A program made the position numbers and the translations under genes. Shown in pieces: positions 24,896-32,941 of a stretch of 64,000 nucleotides of DNA. The DNA is from Elstera sp044372965 (GTDB lineage: Bacteria > Pseudomonadota > Alphaproteobacteria > Elsterales > Elsteraceae). The notes beneath the pieces were generated by a model. That model did no database searches. It was not told the origin of the DNA and was given only the letters and a program-made list of their open reading frames with translations. The stretch covers positions 5,612 through 69,611 of the forward strand of contig NZ_JBILQX010000002.1 of the NCBI RefSeq assembly GCF_044372965.1, read 5' to 3'. Position 1 is the first letter of the stretch. Every line of letters starts with the position of its first letter.

Positions 24896-27580
24896 ATGAC
24901 CGTCCGTAATCTCGACGCTCTTTTCAAACCGAAATCGATTGCGCTGATCGGCGCGAGCCAAAAAGAGCGATCCGTGGGCGCGGTCCTGGGTCACAACCTG
25001 TTTCGGGCGGGCTTCCAGGGGCCGATTTTGCCGGTGCATCCGAAGAATCCCTCGGTCGAAGGCGTGCTCGCCTATGCCGATATTGATGCGCTGCCGATTG
25101 TGCCCGATCTCGCCGTGATCGCCACCCCGCCCGCCACCGTGCCGGGCCTCATCCGTCGCTTGGGTGAGCGCGGGTGCCGGGGCGCGGTCGTCATCACCGC
25201 CGGGTTCGGTGAAGGGTCGGATGATGCGGGAATGGCGTTGCGGCAAGAAATGCTGGACGCTGCCCGCCCGCATTTGCTGCGCATCATCGGTCCGAACTGC
25301 CTTGGGATTCTCGTGCCCGGCTCCGGCGTAAACGCTTCCTTCGCCCATGTGCCCGCGCTACCGGGCGATATCGCCTGCGTCACCCAATCGGGCGCGGTCG
25401 CAACGGCGCTGCTGGATTGGGCGACGGCGCGCGGGATTGGCTTTTCCCATGTGGTTTCCTTGGGCGATAGTGCCGATGTGGATTTCGGCGACATGATGGA
25501 CTATCTGGCGCTGGACCCCGGCACAAAGTCGGTCCTGCTCTATATCGAGGGCGTGACCCACGCGCGTAAATTCATGTCCGCCGCCCGTGCCCTTTCGCGG
25601 TTAAAGCCGGTGGTGGTGATTAAGGCCGGACGACACCAGGCCGCCGCCGCCGCTGCCGTCTCCCATACCGGCGCGATGGCAGGGTCGGACGCGGTGTATG
25701 ATGCCGCCTTCCGGAGAGCGGGGATGCTGCGCGTCACCGATCTCGGGGATCTTTTCGCCGCCGTCGAAACCCTCGCGCGCCTCCCCCCGGTGAAGGGCGA
25801 GCGCGTGGCGATCATTACCAATGGCGGCGGGATCGGCGTGCTGGCGACCGATGCGCTGCTGGACGAGGGCGGCGTGCTGGCAACCCTGTCGCCCGAAACC
25901 ATCGCAAAGCTCGATCCGGTTTTGCCGCATACTTGGTCGCGCGCCAATCCCGTCGATATCATCGGCGATGCGCCGGGCGCGCGCTACTGCGCCGCCCTGG
26001 ATGGGGTTTTGGCCGATCCAGGCGTGGACGCGATTCTACTGCTGAACGCGCCGACCGCCGTCGCCTCCTCGGTCGAGGCTGCCGAAGCCGTCATCGGGCA
26101 TTTGAAGCGCGGCGATAAGCCGGTGCTGACATGCTGGATGGGGGACCTGGAAGCGCGCGGCGCGCGGGACCGCTTCCGCGCCGCCGATCTTCCAAGCTTT
26201 TTCACCCCGACCGACGCGGTTAAAGGGTTGATGCATCTCGCGCGTTACCGGCGCAATCAGGCGCAGTTGCAGCAGCTTCCGCCCGCCTCGCCAGAGACGG
26301 GCACGCCCGACCGCGCTGTCGTGACTGAGATTCTCGCCAGCGTTCGGGCCGAGGGGCGCGAATGGCTGGATGAAGCCGAAACCAAGCGCGTGCTGGCCGC
26401 CTATGGCGTGCCGGTGGTGCGCACGGTCGCGGTTGAGACGCCGGAGGAGATTCTCACGGCCGCCGAGGGGCTTAGCCTGCCGCTCGCGGTCAAAATCCGC
26501 TCCCCCGATATTACCCATAAGTCGGACGTGGGCGGCGTCGCGCTCGATTTGCCCTCGGTTGCCTCCGCCAAAGAAGCCGCCGTCGCCATGCTGCGCCGGG
26601 TGCGGGAGGTGAAGCCCGACGCCCAAATCGCTGGGTTCACCGTTCAAGAAATGATCCGCCGCCCCGGCGCGTTCGAGTTGATTCTGGGCGTTGCCAGCGA
26701 CCCCACCTTCGGCCCCGTCGTCCTGTTCGGTCATGGCGGTGTCGCGGTCGAAGTGCGCAACGATAAAGCGCTCGCCTTGCCGCCGCTGAATATGCCGCTG
26801 GCCTACGACCTCATGCAGCGCACGCGGATTTCGCGCCAGCTTGCCGGTTTTCGTGCCCGCCCGCCCGCCGACCGCGACGCGATTGCCGGCGCGCTCATTC
26901 AAATCGCCCAACTCGCCATCGATCACCCGAGTTTACGCGAACTCGACATCAACCCCTTGCTCGCCGATGAAGCGGGCGTGGTGGCGCTGGATGCGCGCAT
27001 CCGCGTGCAAGACCCGGCCAAAGCCGCGCCGGTTGCCGTGCCGCCCTATCCCAATCAGCTTGAAACCGAGGTTGTTATCCGCGACGGCACCCTGGTGTCG
27101 CTCCGCCCGATCCGGCCAGAGGATGCGCCGGATATCATCAGCATGATCGAGTTGGTCGATCCTGAAGACGTGCGCTTACGCTTCTTCGCGCCGCTGAAAT
27201 CGATCCCGCGCCCGATGCTCGCCCGGCTCACGCAAATCGACTACGACCGCGAAATGGCTTTCGTCGCCCGCCCGGTGAACCCCGACGGCAGCCTGGGGCC
27301 GATCTGGGGCACCGTGCGCCTCTCCTGCGATGCCGATTTAACGGTGGGCGAATATGCCATTCTCATTCGCTCCGACATCAAAGGCCGGGGCCTTGGCTAT
27401 ACGCTGATGCACCAGATCATCGGCTATGGGCAGGAGCGCAAAGTCGGCAAAATCGTCGGGACTATTCTGCGCGAGAACGAGCCGATGCTGACCATGGCGC
27501 GGGACTTGGGCTTTCTCCTCCACGTCAGCGCCGACGATACAGGGGTAATGGAGGCGGTGCTGCCCATCACGAGCAGCTAA
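24896..27580 (+). CDS. Pat-like protein: NDP-forming acyl-CoA synthetase domains fused to GNAT acetyltransferase
   Basis: Protein of 894 residues in the Pat/PatZ lysine acetyltransferase group. Order of domains: CoA-binding (about 10-100, PKSIALIGASQKERSVG), succinyl-CoA ligase-like (about 150-290, VTQSGAVATALLDWA), a second ligase domain (to about 460), an ATP-grasp domain (about 490-705, SLPLAVKIRSPDITHKSDVGG) and a C-terminal GNAT domain (about 725-890, VSLRPIRPEDAPDI and RSDIKGRGLGYTLM, the acetyl-CoA loop). Such proteins acetylate enzymes such as acetyl-CoA synthetase. The expected phospho-acceptor His is present in the AVSHTGAMAGSD loop. Single gene; divergent from the glycosyltransferase gene, with 85 bases between. 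Confidence 0.93.
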   Translation: MTVRNLDALFKPKSIALIGASQKERSVGAVLGHNLFRAGFQGPILPVHPKNPSVEGVLAYADIDALPIVPDLAVIATPPATVPGLIRRLGERGCRGAVVITAGFGEGSDDAGMALRQEMLDAARPHLLRIIGPNCLGILVPGSGVNASFAHVPALPGDIACVTQSGAVATALLDWATARGIGFSHVVSLGDSADVDFGDMMDYLALDPGTKSVLLYIEGVTHARKFMSAARALSRLKPVVVIKAGRHQAAAAAAVSHTGAMAGSDAVYDAAFRRAGMLRVTDLGDLFAAVETLARLPPVKGERVAIITNGGGIGVLATDALLDEGGVLATLSPETIAKLDPVLPHTWSRANPVDIIGDAPGARYCAALDGVLADPGVDAILLLNAPTAVASSVEAAEAVIGHLKRGDKPVLTCWMGDLEARGARDRFRAADLPSFFTPTDAVKGLMHLARYRRNQAQLQQLPPASPETGTPDRAVVTEILASVRAEGREWLDEAETKRVLAAYGVPVVRTVAVETPEEILTAAEGLSLPLAVKIRSPDITHKSDVGGVALDLPSVASAKEAAVAMLRRVREVKPDAQIAGFTVQEMIRRPGAFELILGVASDPTFGPVVLFGHGGVAVEVRNDKALALPPLNMPLAYDLMQRTRISRQLAGFRARPPADRDAIAGALIQIAQLAIDHPSLRELDINPLLADEAGVVALDARIRVQDPAKAAPVAVPPYPNQLETEVVIRDGTLVSLRPIRPEDAPDIISMIELVDPEDVRLRFFAPLKSIPRPMLARLTQIDYDREMAFVARPVNPDGSLGPIWGTVRLSCDADLTVGEYAILIRSDIKGRGLGYTLMHQIIGYGQERKVGKIVGTILRENEPMLTMARDLGFLLHVSADDTGVMEAVLPITSS

Positions 27581-27582
27581 CG

Positions 27583-27617
27583 AAAAAGGACCGGAGTTGG
27601 TCGCCCAACCCCGGCCC
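27583..27617 (-). terminator. Intrinsic terminator after the PLP decarboxylase gene
   Basis: On the minus strand a 13-bp stem (GGGCCGGGGTTGG with CCAACTCCGGTCC, two G-U pairs, loop GCGA) is followed by TTTTTCGTT. In plus-strand RNA the same stem has two A-C mismatches, so it favours the minus-strand gene. Confidence 0.85.
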
Positions 27618-27634
27618 ATTCTAAACAATAATGA

Positions 27635-28765
27635 TTAGATACACACGGCCCGCAGCGGCGCAAAACCGTTGAAGTTCACCGCCGAATAGGAGGTGGTGTA
27701 AGCGCCCGTCGCAAGGATATTCACCTTGTCGCCGACTTTCAGTTCGACCGGCAGGTGATATTCGGTCTTTTCGTACAGAATATCGGCGCTATCGCAGGTC
27801 GGCCCGGCCAGGATCACCGGTGCGGTATCGCCGCCGTCGCTGGGGGTGGTGATATCGTACTTAATCGCTTCGTCCATGGTTTCGGCAAGGCCGCCGAACT
27901 TGCCGATGTCGAGATAGACCCAGCGCTTGTCTTCGGCGTAATCCTTCTTCGAAATCAGCACGACTTCGGTCTGAATGATCCCGGCATCGCCGACCATCGA
28001 GCGGCCCGGCTCGATGATGATTTCCGGAATGGCATTGCCGAAATGCTTACGCATCGCCTGCATCACGCCTTCGGCATAGGCTTCGACCGGGCGGATATTG
28101 GCGCGGTACTTCGCCGGGAAACCGCCACCGATATTAACCATCTTCAGGTCGATATTGGATTTGGCAATCGCCATAAACATCGCAGCGGCACGGCCGATGG
28201 CAACGTCCCACTGGCTGATGTCGGTCTGCTGCGAGCCGACGTGGAAGGAAATGCCATAGGGCTCCAGGCCCATGTCGCGGGCACGGACCAGAAGGTCGGC
28301 GGCCATTTCAGGCGCGCAGCCGAATTTACGCGACAGCGGCCATTCGGCCCCACCGCATTCCATGAGGATACGGCAGAACACTTTTGCGCCGGGGGCCGAT
28401 TGGGCCAGCTTTTCAAGTTCGGCTTCCGAATCGAAGGCGAACAGGCGCACGCCTTTTTCGTAGGCGTAAGCAATATCGCGCTGCTTCTTAATCGTGTTGC
28501 CGAACGACACGCGGTCCGGGCTGGCACCCTGGCCGAGCACCAGATCGATTTCGCCGCGGCTGGCGGTATCGAAGGAGGAGCCGAGGCTGTTCAGCATCGT
28601 CACCACCGCCGGCTCAGGATTGGCCTTCACGGCGTAGAAAATGCGCGCCAGCGGCAGCAGGCGGTTCATCGTGCGGTAATTCTCGGCGATCACGTCCAGA
28701 TCGACCACGAGGCACGGGGTTTCCGGCTGGTTTTCAGCGAGATAGCGTTCGATCTTGGCAGTCAT
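27635..28765 (-). CDS. Ornithine/lysine decarboxylase, alanine-racemase fold (type III PLP)
   Basis: PLP-dependent decarboxylase making putrescine (and possibly cadaverine), 376 residues. The PLP lysine lies in FYAVKANPEP (about residue 48), the glycine-rich phosphate loop is NIGGGFPAKY, and the substrate/PLP motif EPGRSMVGDAG follows. The dimer active-site cysteine is in GPTCDSADILYE. C-terminal ATGAYTTSYSAVNFNGF is typical of ornithine decarboxylases; similar proteins can use both ornithine and lysine. ATG at 28765 has GGAG 8 bases upstream. The 5' region is unusually long and contains hairpins; in alphaproteobacteria these genes (speF) are often preceded by the speF RNA element. Confidence 0.93.
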   Translation of the reverse strand: MTAKIERYLAENQPETPCLVVDLDVIAENYRTMNRLLPLARIFYAVKANPEPAVVTMLNSLGSSFDTASRGEIDLVLGQGASPDRVSFGNTIKKQRDIAYAYEKGVRLFAFDSEAELEKLAQSAPGAKVFCRILMECGGAEWPLSRKFGCAPEMAADLLVRARDMGLEPYGISFHVGSQQTDISQWDVAIGRAAAMFMAIAKSNIDLKMVNIGGGFPAKYRANIRPVEAYAEGVMQAMRKHFGNAIPEIIIEPGRSMVGDAGIIQTEVVLISKKDYAEDKRWVYLDIGKFGGLAETMDEAIKYDITTPSDGGDTAPVILAGPTCDSADILYEKTEYHLPVELKVGDKVNILATGAYTTSYSAVNFNGFAPLRAVCI

Positions 28766-28990
28766 GGCGACAACTCCACACGTAGGGCAAAGACGGGTCT
28801 TCGCCTGGCCTCGGTTTAAGCCGAGGTCCGGAAAATAGGGGAAGCTGATTGGGTTGCCCTCGAGCGAGGACAGTCAAAACAGCGGCAGCGATGGAACGAG
28901 GGTAGGAAAAGGATCAGGGACGGGGCGGTTTGTAAGCCCTATCCCCCACTTCTAGGGCCTAGGCTGAACGCTAGCCGCAAGAGTCCTCTC
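28766..28990 (-). promoter_or_regulatory. Structured 5' leader of the decarboxylase gene, candidate speF RNA element
   Basis: Two hairpins lie just upstream of the start codon on the minus strand: arms at 28798-28805 and 28786-28793 (8 bp, one G-U pair, 4-base loop) and arms at 28821-28826 and 28809-28814 (CCTCGG/CCGAGG, 6-base loop). The full gap to the next gene is over 500 bases with no coding sequence. Known: the speF motif (Rfam RF00518) occurs upstream of this gene in alphaproteobacteria. Inferred: this leader is that element. I cannot align it to the model here, and the upstream limit is arbitrary. Confidence 0.4.
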
Positions 28991-29281
28991 CGCCGATTTT
29001 CGGGCGGTGAGCGTCTTACAGGAAATGAAGCGTATACTAGTCATGGGCCACTATTCCCTTCGGCACCAGCAAGATTGCTAGAAGATCCAAAAGGACGCGG
29101 GTCCGTCGTTGCATAACCAACCCTGGGGTTACTTCCCAGTGGGCCATAGGCACGTGCGAGTGCGTCTGGGATTGCGTATGAGGCAAAACGCCCCCCCACG
29201 CAAGTGAAATTTTTGTTGGGATTCCCGAGGGAAACGCAACGCTCTTCTTCCTGCGGCGCAGGGGCCACAGAAAGCGGCCTT
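28991..29281. other. Stretch without recognisable gene between the decarboxylase leader and vapC
   Basis: Only short overlapping minus-strand frames of 75-82 codons occur here (29037-29285 and 29041-29268). They have no recognised domain, no good Shine-Dalgarno sequence, and run up to or into the vapC stop. I treat them as non-coding or as the remnant of something lost. A short run of seven to eight C residues near 29190-29200 is the only simple repeat. Confidence 0.4.
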
Positions 29282-29664
29282 TCACGCCTCGGCTGGGAGA
29301 TATGAGAGATTATAACGGACGATCTCGTGATCGGATGTGATGAGCGTCAGCCCGCGTCGACGAGCTTGCGCGATCAACAATCGATCAAATGGATCCTTAT
29401 GGATCGGCGGCAGCCCGATAACCGCTTCGGCATCGCGCGAGACAATCGAAAGTGACCGAAACTGATTCTGCGAAATCGCTTCCGTCGGCGAACCGCTATA
29501 AGCGAGCTTCCCTAAAGAGGCTTTGATCGAAATCTCCCAAACACTCACAGCGCTTACATAGATGGCCTGTGTCGGGTCCGATAGAATCTCTCTTGCCCGA
29601 GGCCCCAGCCTCGGCGAACGCTGTCCCACCAGAGGAAGACTTGCGTATCCAGCAGATAGGTCAT
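29282..29664 (-). pseudogene. PIN-domain toxin (VapC type), frameshifted
   Basis: RNase toxin of a type II toxin-antitoxin pair. Starting at ATG 29664 the frame reads MTYLLDTQVFLWWDS, the usual PIN start with its first acidic residue, then loses homology. The rest, SPRLGPRAREILSDP through SAVSVWEISI, DPFDRLLIAQA and LTLITSD to the stop at 29282, is in another frame. One missing base near 29619-29623 explains this: restoring it would give the expected DS-G-SPRLG. All catalytic acidic positions (D, E, D, D) survive across the two frames. The ATG overlaps the antitoxin stop by 4 bases, the normal coupling. Either the toxin is inactivated or the base is a sequencing error. Confidence 0.8.
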
Positions 29665-29915
29665 TCGGATTCTAGGTGCCTTTCAAAGACAGCGAGCGCG
29701 TCGCCCGCCAAGGGCGAATCGAAGTCATTGGCAAGCGCCGTAAGCTTCAGCGCATGGGCGGGTCGACGCGGTGATTTTGGGGGCGATGGCAGCGTTACGA
29801 GCCGCGTGCGCGAGCCATCGGCGGCGACAATCACAATGTCTTCGCCCCCCGCCGCCCGCTGGATGAGACCGGGGAGATTTTGTTCAGCCTCTTTAAGACT
29901 TACGGTACGCGTCAT
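29661..29915 (-). CDS. Phd/YefM-type antitoxin of the PIN toxin
   Basis: Antitoxin of 84 residues. The N-terminal DNA-binding part MTRTVSLKEAEQNLPGLIQRA, with GGEDIVIVAADG and the LVTLP strand, is the Phd/YefM pattern. The C-terminal part, ending AVFERHLESE, would wrap around the toxin. ATG at 29915 follows GAGGAGGAGCCG; an upstream frame to 29966 overlaps the OhrR end and has no such signal. The stop overlaps the toxin ATG. Phd-type antitoxins usually repress their own operon. Confidence 0.88.
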   Translation of the reverse strand: MTRTVSLKEAEQNLPGLIQRAAGGEDIVIVAADGSRTRLVTLPSPPKSPRRPAHALKLTALANDFDSPLAGDALAVFERHLESE

Positions 29916-29966
29916 CGGCTCCTCCTCGGCGACCATTATAGTTTTAGCCCATGTTCGGGTGTTCAC

Positions 29967-30413
29967 CTAGAGCGACTCAACCGCCGCCGCCAGCGATGCC
30001 CGCAGTCGGATAATCTCCGCCTTCAGGGCCGCCAACTCCGGCACTTCAAGCCCGGTTGCCGACAGAATGCACGGCGGCACGGTTTGCGCTTTCGTCTGCA
30101 ACCCCTGCCCCGCGTCGGTCAAATAGAGCCGAACCTGCCGTTGATCCTCGAGCGATCGGCGGCGTTCAACGAGGCCCGCCGCCTCCAGCCGCTTCAACAG
30201 TGGCGTTAGCGTGGAGGATTCGAGGAACAGCCGCTCGCCCACCGCCCCCACGGTCTGCCCGTCCTGCTCCCACAGGATCATCATGACGAGATATTGCGGA
30301 TAGGTCAGCCCCAGCGCATCCAGCAGCGGCTTATAGACCCGCGTGAAGGCGTGGCTGGTGGAATAGACCGCAAAGCAGAGCTGGTTATCCAGGTGGAGCC
30401 ATTCGTTCGACAT
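29967..30413 (-). CDS. ohrR: OhrR, organic-peroxide-sensing MarR-family repressor
   Basis: Repressor of 148 residues. The N-terminal LDNQLCFAVYSTSHAFTRVY contains the redox-sensing cysteine at position 13, where OhrR proteins have it, and the core LGLTYPQYLVMMILWEQDGQTV and LTPLLKRLEAAGLVERRR forms the winged helix. Peroxide oxidation of the Cys releases DNA. An open frame continues to 31517 antisense to the hydrolase gene, but the protein starts at ATG 30413, which follows GAGGACGTGCCCT. It is divergent from the hydrolase-ohr pair and is the likely repressor of both. Confidence 0.94.
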   Translation of the reverse strand: MSNEWLHLDNQLCFAVYSTSHAFTRVYKPLLDALGLTYPQYLVMMILWEQDGQTVGAVGERLFLESSTLTPLLKRLEAAGLVERRRSLEDQRQVRLYLTDAGQGLQTKAQTVPPCILSATGLEVPELAALKAEIIRLRASLAAAVESL

Positions 30414-30539
30414 AGGGCACGTCCTCGCCTCAAAAAATTTATCGCACGACCTAATCGTACACGCTTGACATAGGTTCGTTAAAGATCGCATAACAGTCGC
30501 ACACGATCTAATCGCTAACGATATAAATGGGAGCCGATC
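30414..30539. promoter_or_regulatory. Divergent ohrR / hydrolase promoter with repeated operator-like sites
   Basis: A TTGACA hexamer at 30465-30470 and CATAAC at 30489-30494 (18-base spacing) form a sigma-70-like promoter for the hydrolase gene. It is bracketed by two similar sites: TCGCACGACCTAATCG at 30442-30457 and TCGCACACGATCTAATCG at 30497-30514. The second contains the palindrome CGAT-CTA-ATCG, and ATCG-CTAA-CGAT follows at 30511-30522. This spacing would let OhrR block polymerase. Repressor binding is inferred. Confidence 0.6.
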
Positions 30540-31550
30540 ATGAAGACCTTCACCGCAAGCCTCGCCGTGGCTACCGCCCTCAGCGTCAGCGTCCTGGCCG
30601 CATCCCCGGTGCTCGAACCCGGCACGCAAAAATTCATCGACGCGGTCGCCGCCTCCGGGGGTGCACCGATCTACACGCTGACGCCCGAGGCCGCGCGGAA
30701 CCTGCTGCGCACGGTGCAAACCGGTGCCGACCTGCCTAGGGGCGTGAGCGTGAAGGACAGCAAACTGCCGGTCGGCCCCACGGGCGAAACCCGCATCCGC
30801 ATCCTCCGCCCTACCGCCGCCAAAGGCGCGCTGCCCGCCCTCGTCTACTTCCACGGCACGGGCTGGGTGATGGGCGATACGCTCACCCACGACCGGCTCG
30901 TGCGCGAACTGGTGGTGAAAGCCGGGATCGCTGTAGTCTTCGTCGATTACGAGCGCTCGCCGGAAGCCCGCTACCCCACGGCCATTGAACAGGATTACGC
31001 CGTCACCAAATATGTTGCCGAGCATGGGGCCAAACTCGGGCTCGATCTGAAGCGTATCGCCATCGGTGGCGATAGCGTCGGCGGCAATATGACGGCGGTG
31101 GTCGCGCAACTGGCGCAAGAACGCGGCGGCCCGGCGTTGAAGGCGCAACTGCTGTTCTACCCGGTCACGGATGCCAGCCTGGATAACGGCTCGTATAAGG
31201 AATTCGCCAATGGCCCGTGGCTGACAAAACCTGCAATGGAATGGTTCTGGAACGCCTATCTGCCCCAAGGCGCGAACCGGGCCGACCCAAAAATCTCGCC
31301 GCTGAACGCCAGCAAGACGCAGCTCGCCAAGCAGCCGCAAGCCCTGGTCATTACCGCCGAAAACGACGTTCTGCGTGACGAAGGCGAAGCCTATGCCCGC
31401 AAGCTGATCGAAGCCGGAGTCGTCACAACGGTGACACGCTACAATGCCACCATTCACGACTTCGTGATGCTGAACGCCCTGTCCGCAACCCCCGCCACCC
31501 GCGCCGCGCTCGATCAAGCCGCAAGCTTCCTCAAAGCGGCCTTGCGTTAA
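30540..31550 (+). CDS. Exported alpha/beta hydrolase, HSL (hormone-sensitive lipase) family
   Basis: Esterase/lipase-like enzyme of 336 residues with an N-terminal signal peptide (MKTFTASLAVATALSVSVLAA), so it acts in the periplasm or outside. The catalytic triad is readable: Ser in GGDSVGGN (about residue 180), Asp in ENDVLRDEG (about 281) and His in ATIHDF (about 310). The oxyanion-hole motif reads HGTGW in place of the usual HGGG. ATG follows GGGAGCCGATC. It is sandwiched between ohrR and ohr in one peroxide-stress unit; similar hydrolases accompany Ohr in other proteobacteria. The substrate is unknown; oxidised lipid esters would fit the setting. Confidence 0.88.
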   Translation: MKTFTASLAVATALSVSVLAASPVLEPGTQKFIDAVAASGGAPIYTLTPEAARNLLRTVQTGADLPRGVSVKDSKLPVGPTGETRIRILRPTAAKGALPALVYFHGTGWVMGDTLTHDRLVRELVVKAGIAVVFVDYERSPEARYPTAIEQDYAVTKYVAEHGAKLGLDLKRIAIGGDSVGGNMTAVVAQLAQERGGPALKAQLLFYPVTDASLDNGSYKEFANGPWLTKPAMEWFWNAYLPQGANRADPKISPLNASKTQLAKQPQALVITAENDVLRDEGEAYARKLIEAGVVTTVTRYNATIHDFVMLNALSATPATRAALDQAASFLKAALR

Positions 31551-31596
31551 CCTTTAACCCCTCACCCAAAACCCTCTCTCTCTGAAAGGAACGATC

Positions 31597-32022
31597 ATGT
31601 CCGTCAATGTTCTCTACAAAACCTCCGCCCGCGCTACCGGGGGCCGCGATGGCCACTCCGCCACTCTCGACGGCAGCCTGGACGTTAAGCTGACCACGCC
31701 GAAGGAACTCGGCGGCGCGGGCGGCGAGGGTAATAACCCGGAACAGCTTTTCGCTGCCGGTTATGCCGCCTGCTTCATTGGCGCGATGAAATTCGTCGGC
31801 AGCCAGACCGGCGTGAAAGTCCCCGCCGACACCGCCATCACCAGCACCGTTGGCATCGGCCCGCGTTCGGAAGGCGGCTTCGGCCTCACCGTCGCCCTCG
31901 CCATTGAACTGCCGGGCCTGGAGCGGAAAGTTGCCGAAGAGTTGGTCGAAAAGGCCCACCACGTGTGCCCCTACTCGAACGCCACGCGCGGCAATATCGA
32001 TGTGCAGTTGAGCATCGTTTAA
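31597..32022 (+). CDS. ohr: Organic hydroperoxide resistance protein Ohr
   Basis: Thiol peroxidase of the OsmC/Ohr fold that reduces fatty-acid and other organic hydroperoxides using lipoylated partners. The 141-residue protein has both catalytic cysteines (AACFIGAMKF at about residue 60 and HVCPYSNATRGN at about 125) and the N-terminal YKTSARATGGRDGH signature. ATG follows AAAGGAACGATC. The gene lies 46 bases after the hydrolase gene and is probably co-transcribed from the OhrR-controlled promoter. Confidence 0.96.
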   Translation: MSVNVLYKTSARATGGRDGHSATLDGSLDVKLTTPKELGGAGGEGNNPEQLFAAGYAACFIGAMKFVGSQTGVKVPADTAITSTVGIGPRSEGGFGLTVALAIELPGLERKVAEELVEKAHHVCPYSNATRGNIDVQLSIV

Positions 32023-32033
32023 GGAAAAAGTCG

Positions 32034-32075
32034 GGGGCGCTGCCCCTACCCCGCTCAAGGGGCTTGCCCCTTGAG
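32034..32075. repeat. Palindromic element, TT-loop type (copy 1)
   Basis: GGGGC-GCT-GCCCC (32034-32046 region) is followed by a perfect 22-bp palindrome with 10-bp arms and a TT loop: CTCAAGGGGC-TT-GCCCCTTGAG at 32054-32075. The same design (GGGGC stem, then a 10-bp-arm palindrome with TT loop) appears at 60286-60386. It looks like a dispersed REP-like intergenic element. Confidence 0.6.
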
Positions 32076-32097
32076 AATCCCTTTTTCAGGGGAAACG

Positions 32098-32135
32098 AAA
32101 CGGGCTGTGGTGATTGACCGCCACAGCCCGTTTTT
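32098..32135. terminator. Bidirectional terminator between ohr and the ABC transporter
   Basis: AAACGGGCTGTGG (32098-32110) pairs with CCACAGCCCGTTT (32121-32133) across a 10-base loop and continues into a T-run. It serves ohr on the plus strand and the convergent ATPase gene on the minus strand. Confidence 0.9.
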
Positions 32136-32164
32136 GTATTCGGTTCCCCAACGGGCGAACCCCG

Positions 32165-32941
32165 TTAAATCCCCTCGCCCTCGACACTCATCGCCCGGCC
32201 CAAATCGCTGCGCACGCGCTCAATGGCAAGCGCGGCCCCCCGTTGGCGCGGGCGCGGGTCGAGAATTTCGTGACTGGCGGTAATATGGGCGGGTTTGCCG
32301 CCGAGCAGGATCACCCGGTCGGCGAGGTAGACGGCTTCGTCGATATCATGCGTGACCATCAGGATCGTGGTGCCGCTGGCTTTCCAGATGCGCAAAACCT
32401 CGTCTTGCAACTGGGCGCGGGTGATGGCGTCGAGCGCGCCGAAGGGCTCGTCCAGCAGCAGCAGATCGGGTTCGACCGCGAGCGCCCGTGCGAGGCCGAC
32501 GCGCTGGCGCTGGCCGCCGGAAAGCTGGTAGGGCCAGCGGGTGTGAAACTCCGACAGGCCAACGAGGGCTAAAGCCGCTTCGGCGCGCTGGCGTTGCTCG
32601 GCTTTCGACAGGCCCAGCCCTTCGAGCCCGAACATTACATTCCCCAAAATCCGCCGCCACGGCAGCAGACGCGCTTCCTGGAACACCAGCGCGCTGGGGC
32701 GGCTGTTTGGGCGCGGCACGAGGCGGCTGGTGACGGTTCCGGCGGAGGGTTTCGAGAGGTCGGCCAGCACGCGCAGCAGCGTGGATTTCCCCACGCCCGA
32801 GGCCCCGACGATAGCAACGAAGTCGCCGCGATTGAGGGTGAGGTCGAGATTTTCCAGCACCACCGTCCGCCCGCCATCGGCCTGGGGATAGGCGAGTTGC
32901 AGGCCGGAAATTTCGATGATCGGCGGGGTTAGCGTTGCCAT
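32165..32941 (-). CDS. ABC transporter ATPase, nitrate/sulfonate/taurine type
   Basis: Cytoplasmic ATPase of 258 residues for an SsuB/TauB-class importer. Walker A GASGVGKST (about residues 46-54), Q-loop VFQEARLLPWR, signature LSGGQRQRVGLARAL, Walker B LLLLDEPFGALDA and the H-loop THDIDEA are all intact. The ATG overlaps the permease gene by 13 bases. It is the last gene of the binding protein-permease-ATPase set. The substrate cannot be fixed: nothing in the window encodes a sulfonate monooxygenase. Confidence 0.92.
   Translation of the reverse strand: MATLTPPIIEISGLQLAYPQADGGRTVVLENLDLTLNRGDFVAIVGASGVGKSTLLRVLADLSKPSAGTVTSRLVPRPNSRPSALVFQEARLLPWRRILGNVMFGLEGLGLSKAEQRQRAEAALALVGLSEFHTRWPYQLSGGQRQRVGLARALAVEPDLLLLDEPFGALDAITRAQLQDEVLRIWKASGTTILMVTHDIDEAVYLADRVILLGGKPAHITASHEILDPRPRQRGAALAIERVRSDLGRAMSVEGEGI

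Noticed and set aside
29037..29285. Short minus-strand frames of 75-82 codons beside vapC
   Set aside because: No Shine-Dalgarno sequence, no recognised domain, and two overlapping frames of equal quality, so neither can be supported as a gene.
29967..31517. 516-codon minus-strand frame covering OhrR and beyond
   Set aside because: Only the last 148 codons are OhrR. The upstream part is antisense to the hydrolase gene and is a shadow.
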